A stretch of 32,316 nt of DNA from CAXSEF01 sp964236585 (GTDB lineage: Bacteria > Pseudomonadota > Alphaproteobacteria > Acetobacterales > Acetobacteraceae). Every line of letters starts with the position of its first letter. Positions within the stretch are counted from its first letter, which is position 1. Position numbers and translations under genes: made by a program. Location: contig CAXSFE010000031.1 of the NCBI GenBank assembly GCA_964236585.1, positions 1-32,316 on the forward strand, given 5' to 3'. Shown in pieces: positions 13,490 through 21,229 of the stretch. The notes beneath the pieces are model-generated. The model ran no database searches. It saw only the letters and a program-made list of their open reading frames with translations, and was not told the origin of the DNA.

Positions 13490-14986
13490 ATGACCGATCA
13501 GAGGTACATCACCACGACCGGCGGCAACCGGGTCGCGGACAACCAGAACAGCGAGACGGTTGGCAAGTTCGGGCCGATCGTGCTGCAGGACTACAAGCTG
13601 CTCGAGAAGCTGGCGCACCAGAACCGCGAGCGGATCCCGGAGCGGACCGTGCATGCGAAGGGCTCGGCGGCGTTCGGCACGCTGACGGTCACGCACGACA
13701 TTTCCAAGTACACGCGGGCCAAGGTGTTCACGCCGGGCAGCAAGACGGACCTGCTGCTGCGGTTCTCGACGGTTGCGGGCGAGTCGGGCGCGGGCGACGC
13801 CGAGCGCGACGTGCGCGGCTTCGCGCTGAAGTTCTACACCGAGGAAGGCAACTGGGACGTCGTCGGCAACAACACGCCGGTGTTCTTCGTGCGCGACCCG
13901 ATGAAGTTCCCGGACTTCATCCACACGCAGAAGCGCCACCCGCGCACCAACATGCGCTCGGCCACCGCGATGTGGGACTTCTGGTCGCAGTCGCCGGAGA
14001 GCCTGCACCAGATCACCATCCTGTTCAGCGACCGCGGGCTGCCGCAGGGCTACCGCAACGTCAATGGGTATGGCAGCCACACCTTCTCGCTGTGGAACAA
14101 CGAGGGCGAGCGCTACTGGGTGAAGTTCCACTTCAAGACCCAGCAGGGCCACGCGTTCTGGACCAACGACGAGGGCAACGCGGTCATCGGCCGTGACCGC
14201 GAGAGCAGCCAGCGCGACCTGTACGACGCGATCGAGCGCGGCGACTTCCCGAAGTGGACCATGTTCGTGCAGATCATGCCGGAGATGGATGCGGGCAAGC
14301 AGTCGTACAACCCGTTCGACCTCACCAAGGTGTGGCCGCACGGCGAGTATCCGCTGATCGAGGTCGGCGAGTTCGAGTTGAACCGCAACCCGCAGAACTA
14401 CTTCGCCGAGGTCGAGCAGGCGTCGTTCTCGCCGAGCAACGTGGTGCCGGGGATCGGCTTCAGCCCCGACAAGATGCTGCAGGCGCGGGTGTTCGCGTAT
14501 GCGGACGCGCACCGCTACCGCGTGGGGACGCACTACGAGATGCTGCCGGTGAACCGGCCGCGGAACCAGGTGAACACCTACCATCGCGACGGGTCGATGC
14601 GCTTCGACCAGCCGAACATCGGCGACGCGTACTATGAGCCGAACCGCTTCGGCGGGCCGGTCGAGGACAGCTCGGCGGCAGAGCCGCCGTTCCGCCTCGA
14701 GGAAGCCGTGGTTGCGCGCTATGACCATCGCGCGGGCAACGACGACTACACGCAGCCTGGCGATCTGTTCCGCATGTTCGATGCGGGTCAGCGTCAGCGT
14801 TTGTTCGGCAACATCGCGGCTGCGATGCAGGGCGTGCCGGCGAACATCGTCGTCGCCCAGATCGAGCATTTCCGGAAGTGCGACCCGGCGTACGGCGAGG
14901 GGGTCGCGGCCGCGATCGCCCGCGTGAGCACGCCGGCGAACAGCGATCCGGTGTCGGCGGGCGGGGAACTGCGCGCGGCAGAGTGA
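13490..14986 (+). CDS. katA: Monofunctional haem catalase (small-subunit type)
   Basis: This 498-aa enzyme converts hydrogen peroxide to water and oxygen. Distal haem residues are H55 (ERTVHAKGSAAFG) and N128 (WDVVGNNTPVFF); the proximal haem ligand is Y338 in LQARVFAYADAHRYRVG. RDVRGFALKFYTEEGNWD and FPDFIHTQKRHPRTN are typical of clade 3 catalases, which use NADPH. There is no signal peptide, so it is cytoplasmic. Codons are C-ending, as in highly expressed genes here. ATG 13490 is set by AAGGAGA about 9 nt upstream. The gene is its own unit: OxyR-type promoter before it and a strong terminator after it. Confidence 0.97.
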   Translation: MTDQRYITTTGGNRVADNQNSETVGKFGPIVLQDYKLLEKLAHQNRERIPERTVHAKGSAAFGTLTVTHDISKYTRAKVFTPGSKTDLLLRFSTVAGESGAGDAERDVRGFALKFYTEEGNWDVVGNNTPVFFVRDPMKFPDFIHTQKRHPRTNMRSATAMWDFWSQSPESLHQITILFSDRGLPQGYRNVNGYGSHTFSLWNNEGERYWVKFHFKTQQGHAFWTNDEGNAVIGRDRESSQRDLYDAIERGDFPKWTMFVQIMPEMDAGKQSYNPFDLTKVWPHGEYPLIEVGEFELNRNPQNYFAEVEQASFSPSNVVPGIGFSPDKMLQARVFAYADAHRYRVGTHYEMLPVNRPRNQVNTYHRDGSMRFDQPNIGDAYYEPNRFGGPVEDSSAAEPPFRLEEAVVARYDHRAGNDDYTQPGDLFRMFDAGQRQRLFGNIAAAMQGVPANIVVAQIEHFRKCDPAYGEGVAAAIARVSTPANSDPVSAGGELRAAE

Positions 14987-15019
14987 CCTGACGCGGTTCG
15001 GCAGAACCGGTCGGCAGGG

Positions 15020-15054
15020 GCCGGGGGAGCAGAATGCTCCCCCGGCTTTTTTTT
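15020..15054 (+). terminator. Intrinsic terminator of katA
   Basis: GCCGGGGGAGCA-GAA-TGCTCCCCCGGC forms a perfect 12-bp stem with a 3-nt loop, followed by eight T. It lies about 35 nt after the katA stop and is the strongest terminator in the window. Confidence 0.95.
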
Positions 15055-15069
15055 ATGTCCGGCGTACAA

Positions 15070-15218
15070 GGAAGCAAGGCCGGGCTCTGCCCGGACCCGC
15101 AAAGGGCCGGAGGCCCTTTGATCCCGGTACTTAGGGTCAGGGACTTCCTTTCATGTGCCGGTCCAGGGCGGCTCGCCCTGGCGGGGTCCAGGGGCAGGGC
15201 CCCTGGCCTTGCTTCGCT
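15070..15218. repeat. Modular palindromic element, copy 10
   Basis: It has GAAGCAAGGC, CCGGGC-TCT-GCCCGG, ACCCGC, a CAAAGGGCC/GGCCCTTTG hairpin, the centre ATCCCGGTACTTAGGG with extra sequence, a CCAGGGCG/CGCCCTGG hairpin, CCAGGGGC-AGG-GCCCCTGG and CCTTGCTTCGCT. It lies after the katA terminator and just before the nadE ribosome site. Confidence 0.85.
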
Positions 15219-15263
15219 GCCGTTTGCCTGGACACAGTGCGTCTTCGGCACGAGGAGGGTTTG

Positions 15264-17291
15264 ATGGACTTCCGCTCGCCGCACAGCCACGGGTTCGTCC
15301 GTGTGGCCGCGTGCGTGCCGCCGGTCGTGGTGGCCGACCCGGCGGCCAACGTCGCCGCGGTGCTGGCGCTGGCGGGGGCGTGTGCGGCGCAGGGGGTGGC
15401 GCTGGCGGTGTTCCCGGAGCTGGCGCTGTCGGGGTACTCGGTCGAGGATCTGCTGCTGCAGGATGTGCTGCTGGACGCGGTGGAGCGGGCGGTTGCCGTG
15501 CTGGTGGAGGGATCGCGCGGGTCGGGGGTGGTGATCGTGGCGGGGGCGCCGCTGCGGTGGGGCGGGCGGGTCGCCAACTGCGCGGTCGTGGTGCACGGGG
15601 GGCGGCTGCTGGGGGTGGTGCCGAAGAGCTACCTGCCGAACTACCGGGAGTTCTACGAACGCCGGCATTTCGCGGCGGGCGAGGGGCTCGCGGGGGAGAT
15701 TGCGCTGGCGGGGCAGGTGGTGCCGTTCGGGGCGGATCTGCTGTTCGGCGCCGAGGACGTGGCAGGGTTCGTGCTGCACGTGGAGGTTTGCGAAGATTTG
15801 TGGGTGCCGGTGCCGCCGTCGAGCGAGGCGGCGCTGGCGGGGGCGAGCGTGCTGGCGAACCTGTCCGGAAGCCCGATCACGGTGGGGCGGGCGGAGACGC
15901 GTCGGATGCTGTGCCGGGCGCAGTCGGCGCGGTGCATCGCGGCGTACGTGTATGCGGCCGCGGGTGAGGGGGAGAGCACGACGGACCTGGCGTGGGACGG
16001 GCAGGCGATGGTGTGGGAGGCGGGCGAGGCGCTGGCGGAGGGGGAGCGGTTCGCGCGCGACGCGCATGCGGTGGTGGCGGACGTGGACCTGGACCTGCTG
16101 CGGCAGGAGCGGGCGCGGACGGGGACGTTCGACGACAACCGGCGGCACGTGCGGCCGCAGTTCCGGAGGGTGGGGTTCCGGCTGGGGCTGGACGGTTCGG
16201 CGAGGGGGTTGCGGCGGCGGGTGGAGCGGTTCCCGTTCGTGCCGGCGGACGCGGCGCGGCTGGGGGAGGACTGCTACGAGGCGTACTCCATCCAGGTGGC
16301 GGGGCTGGCGCAGCGGCTGCGGGCGACGGGGCTGGAGCGCGTGGTGATCGGGGTGTCGGGGGGGCTGGACTCGACGCACGCGCTGCTGGTGGCGGCGCGT
16401 GCGTTCGACCGGCTGGGGCTGCCGCGGGCGGGGATCCTGGGGTACTCGCTGCCGGGGTTCGCGACGGGGGAGGCGAGCCGGGCGCGCGGGGCGGCGCTGA
16501 TGGCGGCGCTGGGGGTGAGCGCCGCGGAGGTGGATATCCGGCCGGCGGCGCGGCAGATGCTGGGCGATCTTGGGCATCTGTATGCGGCGGGGGAGGCTGC
16601 CTACGACGTGACGTTCGAGAACGTGCAGGCGGGGCTGCGGACGGACTACCTGTTCCGGATCGCGAACCACCGCGGCGCGCTGGTGGTGGGGACGGGGGAC
16701 CTGTCGGAGCTGGCGCTGGGGTGGTGCACCTACGGGGTGGGCGACCAGATGTCGCACTACGGGGTCAACTCCGGGGTGCCGAAGACGCTGATCCAGCACC
16801 TGATCCGGTGGGTGGCGGCGAGCGGAGAGCTGCCGGAGGCGGCCGGCGTGCTGCGCGAGATCGTGGGGGCGGAGATCTCGCCGGAGCTGGTGCCGGGCGA
16901 CGCGGTGCAGAGCACGGAGGCGGTGATCGGGCCGTACGAGCTGCAGGACTTCTCGCTGTTCTACCTGCTGCGATACGGGTTCAGGCCGTCGAAGATCGCG
17001 TTCCTGGCGCTGGAGGCGTGGGGGGACGTGGGCGCGGGGGCGTGGCCGGCGGGGTATCCGGAGGAGCGGCGGCGGGCGTACTCGCTGGGCGAGATCCGGG
17101 GGTGGCTGGGGGTGTTCCTGCGCAGGTTCTTCGCGAGCCAGTTCAAGCGGTCGGCGATGCCGAACGGGCCGAAGGTGGTGGCGGGGGGGTCGCTGTCGCC
17201 GCGGGGGGACTGGCGGATGCCGTCGGACGCGAGCGTGGCGGCGTGGGTTGCGGAGCTGGAGGCGGGGGTGCCGGGAGGCGAGGAAGGTTGA
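15264..17291 (+). CDS. nadE: Glutamine-dependent NAD+ synthetase
   Basis: This enzyme amidates nicotinic acid adenine dinucleotide to NAD+ with ATP and glutamine. The 675-aa protein has an N-terminal nitrilase-type glutaminase domain (about 10-290) with the catalytic triad E52 (FPELALSGYS), K121 (VVPKSYLPNYREFYERRHF) and C176 (VEVCEDLW). The C-terminal synthetase domain has the ATP P-loop SGGLDS at 365-370, FENVQAGLRTDYLFRIAN, VGTGDLSELALGWCTYG and FKRSAMPNGPKV. Length and layout match the long two-domain form. ATG 15264 is set by GAGGAGGG at 15252-15259. The stop codon TGA 17289-17291 lies inside the first stem of repeat copy 11, so the last residues (GGEEG) are shaped by the repeat boundary. 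Confidence 0.96.
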   Translation: MDFRSPHSHGFVRVAACVPPVVVADPAANVAAVLALAGACAAQGVALAVFPELALSGYSVEDLLLQDVLLDAVERAVAVLVEGSRGSGVVIVAGAPLRWGGRVANCAVVVHGGRLLGVVPKSYLPNYREFYERRHFAAGEGLAGEIALAGQVVPFGADLLFGAEDVAGFVLHVEVCEDLWVPVPPSSEAALAGASVLANLSGSPITVGRAETRRMLCRAQSARCIAAYVYAAAGEGESTTDLAWDGQAMVWEAGEALAEGERFARDAHAVVADVDLDLLRQERARTGTFDDNRRHVRPQFRRVGFRLGLDGSARGLRRRVERFPFVPADAARLGEDCYEAYSIQVAGLAQRLRATGLERVVIGVSGGLDSTHALLVAARAFDRLGLPRAGILGYSLPGFATGEASRARGAALMAALGVSAAEVDIRPAARQMLGDLGHLYAAGEAAYDVTFENVQAGLRTDYLFRIANHRGALVVGTGDLSELALGWCTYGVGDQMSHYGVNSGVPKTLIQHLIRWVAASGELPEAAGVLREIVGAEISPELVPGDAVQSTEAVIGPYELQDFSLFYLLRYGFRPSKIAFLALEAWGDVGAGAWPAGYPEERRRAYSLGEIRGWLGVFLRRFFASQFKRSAMPNGPKVVAGGSLSPRGDWRMPSDASVAAWVAELEAGVPGGEEG

Positions 17292-17406
17292 GGCTCTGCC
17301 TCAAACTCCGCCAAGGGCTGGGCCCTTGGATCGCCCTCCTTAAGTCAAGGGATCAAAGGGTCCTCGGACCCTTTGCGGGTCCGGGCAGAGCCCGGCCTTG
17401 CTTGCT
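17282..17406. repeat. Modular palindromic element, copy 11 (contains the nadE stop)
   Basis: It reads TTGAGGC-TCT-GCCTCAA, ACTCCG, CCAAGGGCTGGGCCCTTGG, ATCGCCCTCCTTAAGTCAAG, a CAAAGGGTCC/GGACCCTTTG hairpin, CCGGGC-AGA-GCCCGG and CCTTGCTTGCT. Bases 17284-17347 are a perfect 64-nt inverted copy of 18617-18680, and 17342-17406 a perfect 65-nt direct copy of 31388-31452. Confidence 0.9.
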
Positions 17407-17421
17407 GATGGGGAGCGATGG

Positions 17422-17802
17422 ATGGCGTTCGTCGGCGGGTGCCAGTGCAGGGCGGTTCGGTATCGCGCGGAGGCGCCGCGGGACCGGTCGAGCGTGTGCT
17501 TCTGCCGGATGTGCCAGAGGGCGGCGGGCGCGCCGTTCATGGCGTTCGTGCGCTTCGCGGCGGCGCAGGTGCGGTGGTCACGGGCGCCTGCGACATTTGC
17601 GAGTTCCGAAGAGGTGGAGCGGGGGTTCTGCGCGTCGTGCGGCACGCCGCTGTCGTGGCGGCAGGTGGCCGGGCCGTATGTCAGCCTGACGATCCACAGC
17701 CTGGACGACCCGTGGCTCGTGGTTCCGGAGGTGTGCTTCTCGGAGGGGACGCGGGCGGGGTGGTGCCTGCGGCTTGGGGCGCTGCCGGAGACCGGGATGT
17801 AA
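17422..17802 (+). CDS. GFA-family (CENP-V/GFA fold) zinc protein
   Basis: This 126-aa cytoplasmic protein belongs to the glutathione-dependent formaldehyde-activating (GFA) family. The zinc ligands are all present: GGCQCRAVRY (C7, C9), CFCRMC (C26, C28, C31) and FCASCGTPL (C70, C73). Few family members have proven activity, so the substrate is unknown; a glutathione-adduct role is only inferred. ATG 17422 follows GGGGAG at about 7-8 nt, and the frame upstream is repeat DNA. With the next gene it forms a cassette flanked by 64-bp inverted repeats. Confidence 0.88.
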   Translation: MAFVGGCQCRAVRYRAEAPRDRSSVCFCRMCQRAAGAPFMAFVRFAAAQVRWSRAPATFASSEEVERGFCASCGTPLSWRQVAGPYVSLTIHSLDDPWLVVPEVCFSEGTRAGWCLRLGALPETGM

Positions 17803-17959
17803 GCCGGAGCGCGCCCGGGCTGTCCGGTGGGTGGCACGGTGCGTGCTACGGCGGGGGCGACGGCAGGCGGGTGCGGGAATGGCGGACGGGGCGGGGATCG
17901 GGCGGGGTGCGGGGGGCTTGCCCGTGGGGCCGGTCGCGGCGGCAGGGGGCGGGCGGGCG

Positions 17960-18559
17960 GTGAGCGCGCCGCGGCCGCACAGCGTGGTCGAGGACCTGCT
18001 GGCGCTGCTGATCGGCACGCTGATGATCGGGCTGGGGCTGCTGCTGCTGCAGTCGGCGCGGCTGTTCACCGGGGGGGTCGCGGGGATCGCGCTGATCCTG
18101 CACTACCTCACGGGGTATGCGGTCGGGCCGCTGTTCGTGGTGGCGAACCTGCCGTTCATGCTGTTCGCCTGGCACAGGATGGGGGCCGCGTTCACGCTGA
18201 AGACGCTGGCGGTGAATCTGCTGCTGGCGGCGACCTCGCTGGGGCTGCCGCGGGTGATCCGGGTCGAGGTCGAGCCGTGGTTCGCGGCGGTGGCGGGGGG
18301 CGTGCTGCTGGGGCTGGGGCTGCTGACGCTGGTGCGGCACCGGGCGAGCGTAGGGGGCATCGGCGTCGTGGCGATCTGGGCGCAGGAGCGGCACGGGCTC
18401 AGCGCCGGGCAGGTGCAGATGGCGGCGGACGGGGTCATCCTGCTGGCGGCGCTGCTGGTGCTGCCGGCCGGCGGGCTGCCGCTGTCAGTGGCGAGCGCGT
18501 TCCTGCTGGACCTGATCGTGCTGATGAATCACAGGCCGGGACGGTACGTGGGGTTCTAG
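17960..18559 (+). CDS. YitT-family integral membrane protein
   Basis: This protein of about 199 aa is of the YitT type, function unknown. It has five or six hydrophobic segments: LLALLIGTLMIGLGLLLLQS, RLFTGGVAGIALILHYLTGY, GPLFVVANLPFMLFAWHRMG, LKTLAVNLLLAATSLGL, WFAAVAGGVLLGLGLLTL and GVILLAALLVLPAGGLPLSV. The TGGVAGIALILHYLTG and ANLPFMLFAWHRMG segments are characteristic. GTG 17960 is preferred because it starts about eight residues before the first helix, as in relatives; ATG 17879 would add a low-complexity Gly/Ala leader of 27 residues and remains possible. Repeat copy 12 starts directly after the TAG stop. Confidence 0.82.
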   Translation: MSAPRPHSVVEDLLALLIGTLMIGLGLLLLQSARLFTGGVAGIALILHYLTGYAVGPLFVVANLPFMLFAWHRMGAAFTLKTLAVNLLLAATSLGLPRVIRVEVEPWFAAVAGGVLLGLGLLTLVRHRASVGGIGVVAIWAQERHGLSAGQVQMAADGVILLAALLVLPAGGLPLSVASAFLLDLIVLMNHRPGRYVGF

Positions 18560-18688
18560 GAAGCAAAGCCGGGCTCTGCCCGGACCCGCCAGGGGCGAGC
18601 CGCCCCTGGACCGGCATGACTTAAGGAGGGCGATCCAAGGGCCCAGCCCTTGGCGGAGTTTGAGGCAGAGCCTCAACCTTGCCTGCTT
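18560..18688. repeat. Modular palindromic element, copy 12
   Basis: It has GAAGCAAAGC, CCGGGC-TCT-GCCCGG, ACCCGC, a CCAGGGGCG/CGCCCCTGG hairpin, centre ACCGGCATGACTTAAGGAGG, CCAAGGGCCCAGCCCTTGG, TTGAGGC-AGA-GCCTCAA and CCTTGCCTGCTT. It fills the gap between two convergent genes and is very similar to copy 14 in the same orientation. It carries the right arm (18617-18680) of the 64-bp inverted pair. Confidence 0.9.
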
Positions 18689-18692
18689 CGCG

Positions 18693-20138
18693 CTACCGGG
18701 ACGCTTCGACCTCGTCCCAGAATGCGGCCTTGCGGGCGTGGGCCGAGCGGAGCGCGCGCTCGTAGGCGGCGTGGTCCGGGGCGTCGCCGAAGTCGGGCAG
18801 GCGCTGCGCGAGGTGCGCACAGTCGTTCAGGAGGCGGGCGACGGCCCGGTAGCGGGGTGCGTGTGACCCGGCCAGGGTGGCGCCGATCATGGCGCGGCGC
18901 AGGAGCGTGGCGGCGAGGGGGTGGCGGGCGTCCAGGACGTCGGCGGCGGGGGTCAGCGCCTCGTGCAGGGTGCCGTTCAGCGCGCGGGCGCGGTCGAGCA
19001 CGAGGCGGGCCGCGCGCGCCAGGTCGGGCCAGGCGACGAGGAAGGCCAGGGCCCGGTGGACGTCGGGGAAGGCGAGGGCGTGGGCCAGGGCGCGCTGCTC
19101 GGCGTCGAAGTCCTCGAAGTCGGGGAGGTGGCGCAGGTGGGCGCGCAGCTGGGCCGCGTCGAGGGTCGCCTCGAAGCGCTGCCAGCGGAGCGCCTGCGCG
19201 TCCTGGCCGCGGCCGAAGGCGTCGAGGGTGTCGATGCGGGCCTGGGCCCACTCGGCAGCGGCCGGGTCGTGGGGGCGGGGCGGGGCGGCTTCCAGCGCGT
19301 CCCAGGCGTCCTGGGGACGGCCTGCGGCCAGCAGGCGGCGGGCAAGGCCGGCGGCGACGCCGGGCACCCTGCGCGCGGCGGGGTCGAGCTGGGCGATGTA
19401 GCCGTCCACGTCGCCGAGGGCGTCGGCGACCTGGCGGAGGAGGAGCCTGGCCGCGCCGCGACGGCGGCTGGCCTCGGCCTGGTCGGCGTGGGTGCTGTCC
19501 GGCCGGGGCCAGCCGGTCGCCCGGCGTTCGTGTGCCGGGGGCGTGGCGGCCGGCTCGTCGTGCCAGGCCTGTGCGAGGGTGCGGAGCGCGTCGAGGCCGG
19601 GCGTGCCGAGCGGCGGCGCGAGGGTCGCGACCAGCGCGTCCCAGGTGCCGTGGCGGTCGGCGCGCAGGGCGTCGAAGGCGCGTCGGGCGAGGTCCGCAGG
19701 CGGCGGGCGGGCGGCCAGGGCGAGGGGGCCGAGGTCGCGCATCGCGGCCTGGAAGGCGGCGGCGAGGTGGCCGCTGGCGTCGTTGCTGCGCGACAGCACG
19801 GGCCGCGCGCAGGCGGCGAGGCGCCAAGCCAGCTCGAACGCCTCGCGCGGGTCGGCGGGGGCGACGAGGTCGAGGATGGCGCGGCGCTGCACCTCCAGCT
19901 CGGCGGCGAGCGGCCTGACCTTGCGCCAGTCGAGGAAGCCTCTTGCCCCGGCGATGGCGGTCAGGCGCTTGGTGACCTGGCGGGCGACGTCGGCGGGGCC
20001 GGCGCTGCCGGCGAGCTCCAGGCGCAGGCGGCGGCGGGCGGCGGCGTTGCCGGTCGTGACTTCGATGAGGAGGGCGGCCAGGCGGGCGGTGCCGAGCGCC
20101 TCGAGGTTCGCGGCGTTCACCGCCTTGCCGGGGGCCAT
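18693..20138 (-). CDS. DUF6880-type helical protein
   Basis: This 481-aa predicted cytoplasmic protein is almost entirely alpha-helical and Ala/Arg/Leu-rich. It resembles the DUF6880 group (the N-terminal LGTARLAALLIEVTTGNAAA, RRRLRLELAG and ARGFLDWRKVRPLAAELEVQ segments), which looks TPR/helical-repeat-like. No catalytic motif, membrane segment or signal peptide is visible. Function is unknown; a scaffold role is speculation. ATG 20138 begins the conserved region and no stronger alternative is seen. It is the last gene of the leftward purM-purN-coxIV series, with a 129-bp gap before it that shows no clear promoter. Confidence 0.78.
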   Translation of the reverse strand: MAPGKAVNAANLEALGTARLAALLIEVTTGNAAARRRLRLELAGSAGPADVARQVTKRLTAIAGARGFLDWRKVRPLAAELEVQRRAILDLVAPADPREAFELAWRLAACARPVLSRSNDASGHLAAAFQAAMRDLGPLALAARPPPADLARRAFDALRADRHGTWDALVATLAPPLGTPGLDALRTLAQAWHDEPAATPPAHERRATGWPRPDSTHADQAEASRRRGAARLLLRQVADALGDVDGYIAQLDPAARRVPGVAAGLARRLLAAGRPQDAWDALEAAPPRPHDPAAAEWAQARIDTLDAFGRGQDAQALRWQRFEATLDAAQLRAHLRHLPDFEDFDAEQRALAHALAFPDVHRALAFLVAWPDLARAARLVLDRARALNGTLHEALTPAADVLDARHPLAATLLRRAMIGATLAGSHAPRYRAVARLLNDCAHLAQRLPDFGDAPDHAAYERALRSAHARKAAFWDEVEASR

Positions 20139-20267
20139 GCGGTGTTGTGGGGCGAACGCGTTGGGGGTGCAACGGGGCGGGCGGGACGGCGGTCCGGTAC
20201 GACCGGGTCCAGGGCTGGGCGAGCCGCGGTGTCGGCGGAGCGTGGAGCGCCGCCGGGCGCGCGGGTG

Positions 20268-20429
20268 TCAGACCAGGAAGATCGCCATCAGCACGAGCAG
20301 CACGACGAGGGCGATCACGGCGTAGACGACGGTGCGGGTGAAGGTGCCCCAGAACATCTCGCGGTCGGCGGTGAACGCCTCGTTGGTGGTCGGGCCGCTG
20401 GGTTTGGTGGATACGGGGTGGTCGGCCAT
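20268..20429 (-). CDS. aa3-type cytochrome c oxidase subunit IV (small)
   Basis: This 53-aa single-span membrane protein fits the bacterial aa3-type oxidase subunit IV family: a short polar N-terminus, the AFTADREMFWGTFTRTVVY segment, then one helix, AVIALVVLLVLMAIFLV, at the C-terminus. In relatives it packs against the oxidase without binding cofactors. ATG 20429 has GGAAGG about 8 nt upstream; an in-frame ATG at 20453 lacks this. No other oxidase genes are nearby, which is common for this orphan subunit. It starts 39 nt after the purN stop. Confidence 0.8.
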   Translation of the reverse strand: MADHPVSTKPSGPTTNEAFTADREMFWGTFTRTVVYAVIALVVLLVLMAIFLV

Positions 20430-20468
20430 GGCGTCGCCCTTCCGGTCAGTCAAGTTCGCGTGTGGGTT

Positions 20469-21227
20469 CTAGGGCGCAGGGGGCGGGTCGGGCAAGGGGT
20501 TGAGCAGGGCGGCGCCGGGCAGGGGAAGGCCGGGCGCGGCGGCGGGCGGGGCGCCGAGCACGAAGCGGCGCAGGGCGGCGGGATAGAGGCGGTGCTCCTG
20601 GGCGAGGACGCGGGCGGCGAGCGTGTCGCCGGTGTCGCCGGGGAGGACGGGGACGCAGGCCTGGGCGAGGATCGGGCCCTTGTCCATCGCGTCGGTGACC
20701 AGGTGGACGGTGCAGCCGTGCAGCCGCACACCGCGGGCGAGGGCACGGGCGTGGGTGTCCAGGCCGGGGAAGGCGGGGAGCAGGCTCGGGTGGATGTTGA
20801 GCATCCGGCCGGACCAGCGGCCCACGAGGAACGGGGTCAGCAGGCGGAGATAGCCGGCGAGGCAGACGACGTGGATGTCGCGGGCCTCCAGCTCGGCCTG
20901 GATGGCGCGCTCGTGGGCGGGGCGGTCGCGGCCGAAGGCGCGGTGGTCGAGGCAGAGGGCCTCGACGCCGGCGGCGCGGGCGGTGGCGAGGCCGGGGGCG
21001 TCGGGGCGGTTGGAGAGGACGAGGGCGACGTGCAGGGGGGGCGCGGTGGCGCGGAGGAGGGCCTCCATGTTGGAGCCGCGGCCGCTGATGAGGATGGCGA
21101 TGCGGGTGGGGGAAGGAAGGCCAGGGCTCTGCCCTGGACCCGCCTCGCTGGAGCTTTGTTGTGCCGGTCCAGGGGCGCTGCCCCTGGCGGAGTCCAGAGG
21201 CAGAGCCTCTGGCCTTGCCTGCTGCAT
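20469..21227 (-). CDS. purN: Phosphoribosylglycinamide formyltransferase, with repeat-encoded N-terminus
   Basis: PurN transfers a formyl group from 10-formyl-THF to GAR in purine synthesis. The core begins at IAILISGRGSNMEAL (residue 43 on) and has the folate/catalytic blocks NIHPSLLPAFPGLDTHARAL, with the catalytic His, and VHLVTDAMDKGPILAQ, with the catalytic Asp. The only ATG, GTG or TTG codon in frame before the core is ATG 21227, two bases after the purM stop. Residues 2 to ~40 (QQARPEALPL...GLPSPTR) are read through repeat copy 13. Translation would be coupled to purM, with no clear ribosome site. A shorter product from a non-canonical start such as CTG or ATC cannot be excluded. The C-terminus is Pro/Ala-rich. 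Confidence 0.92.
   Translation of the reverse strand: MQQARPEALPLDSARGSAPGPAQQSSSEAGPGQSPGLPSPTRIAILISGRGSNMEALLRATAPPLHVALVLSNRPDAPGLATARAAGVEALCLDHRAFGRDRPAHERAIQAELEARDIHVVCLAGYLRLLTPFLVGRWSGRMLNIHPSLLPAFPGLDTHARALARGVRLHGCTVHLVTDAMDKGPILAQACVPVLPGDTGDTLAARVLAQEHRLYPAALRRFVLGAPPAAAPGLPLPGAALLNPLPDPPPAP
21113..21223. repeat. Palindromic element, copy 13, in frame within the 5' end of purN
   Basis: It has AAGGAAGGC, CCAGGGC-TCT-GCCCTGG, ACCCGCC, a short irregular centre, a CCAGGGGC-GCT-GCCCCTGG hairpin, CGGAGT, CCAGAGGC-AGA-GCCTCTGG and CCTTGCCTGCT. At 111 bp (a multiple of three), it leaves the frame open between ATG 21227 and the PurN core. Confidence 0.88.
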
Positions 21228-21229
21228 CG

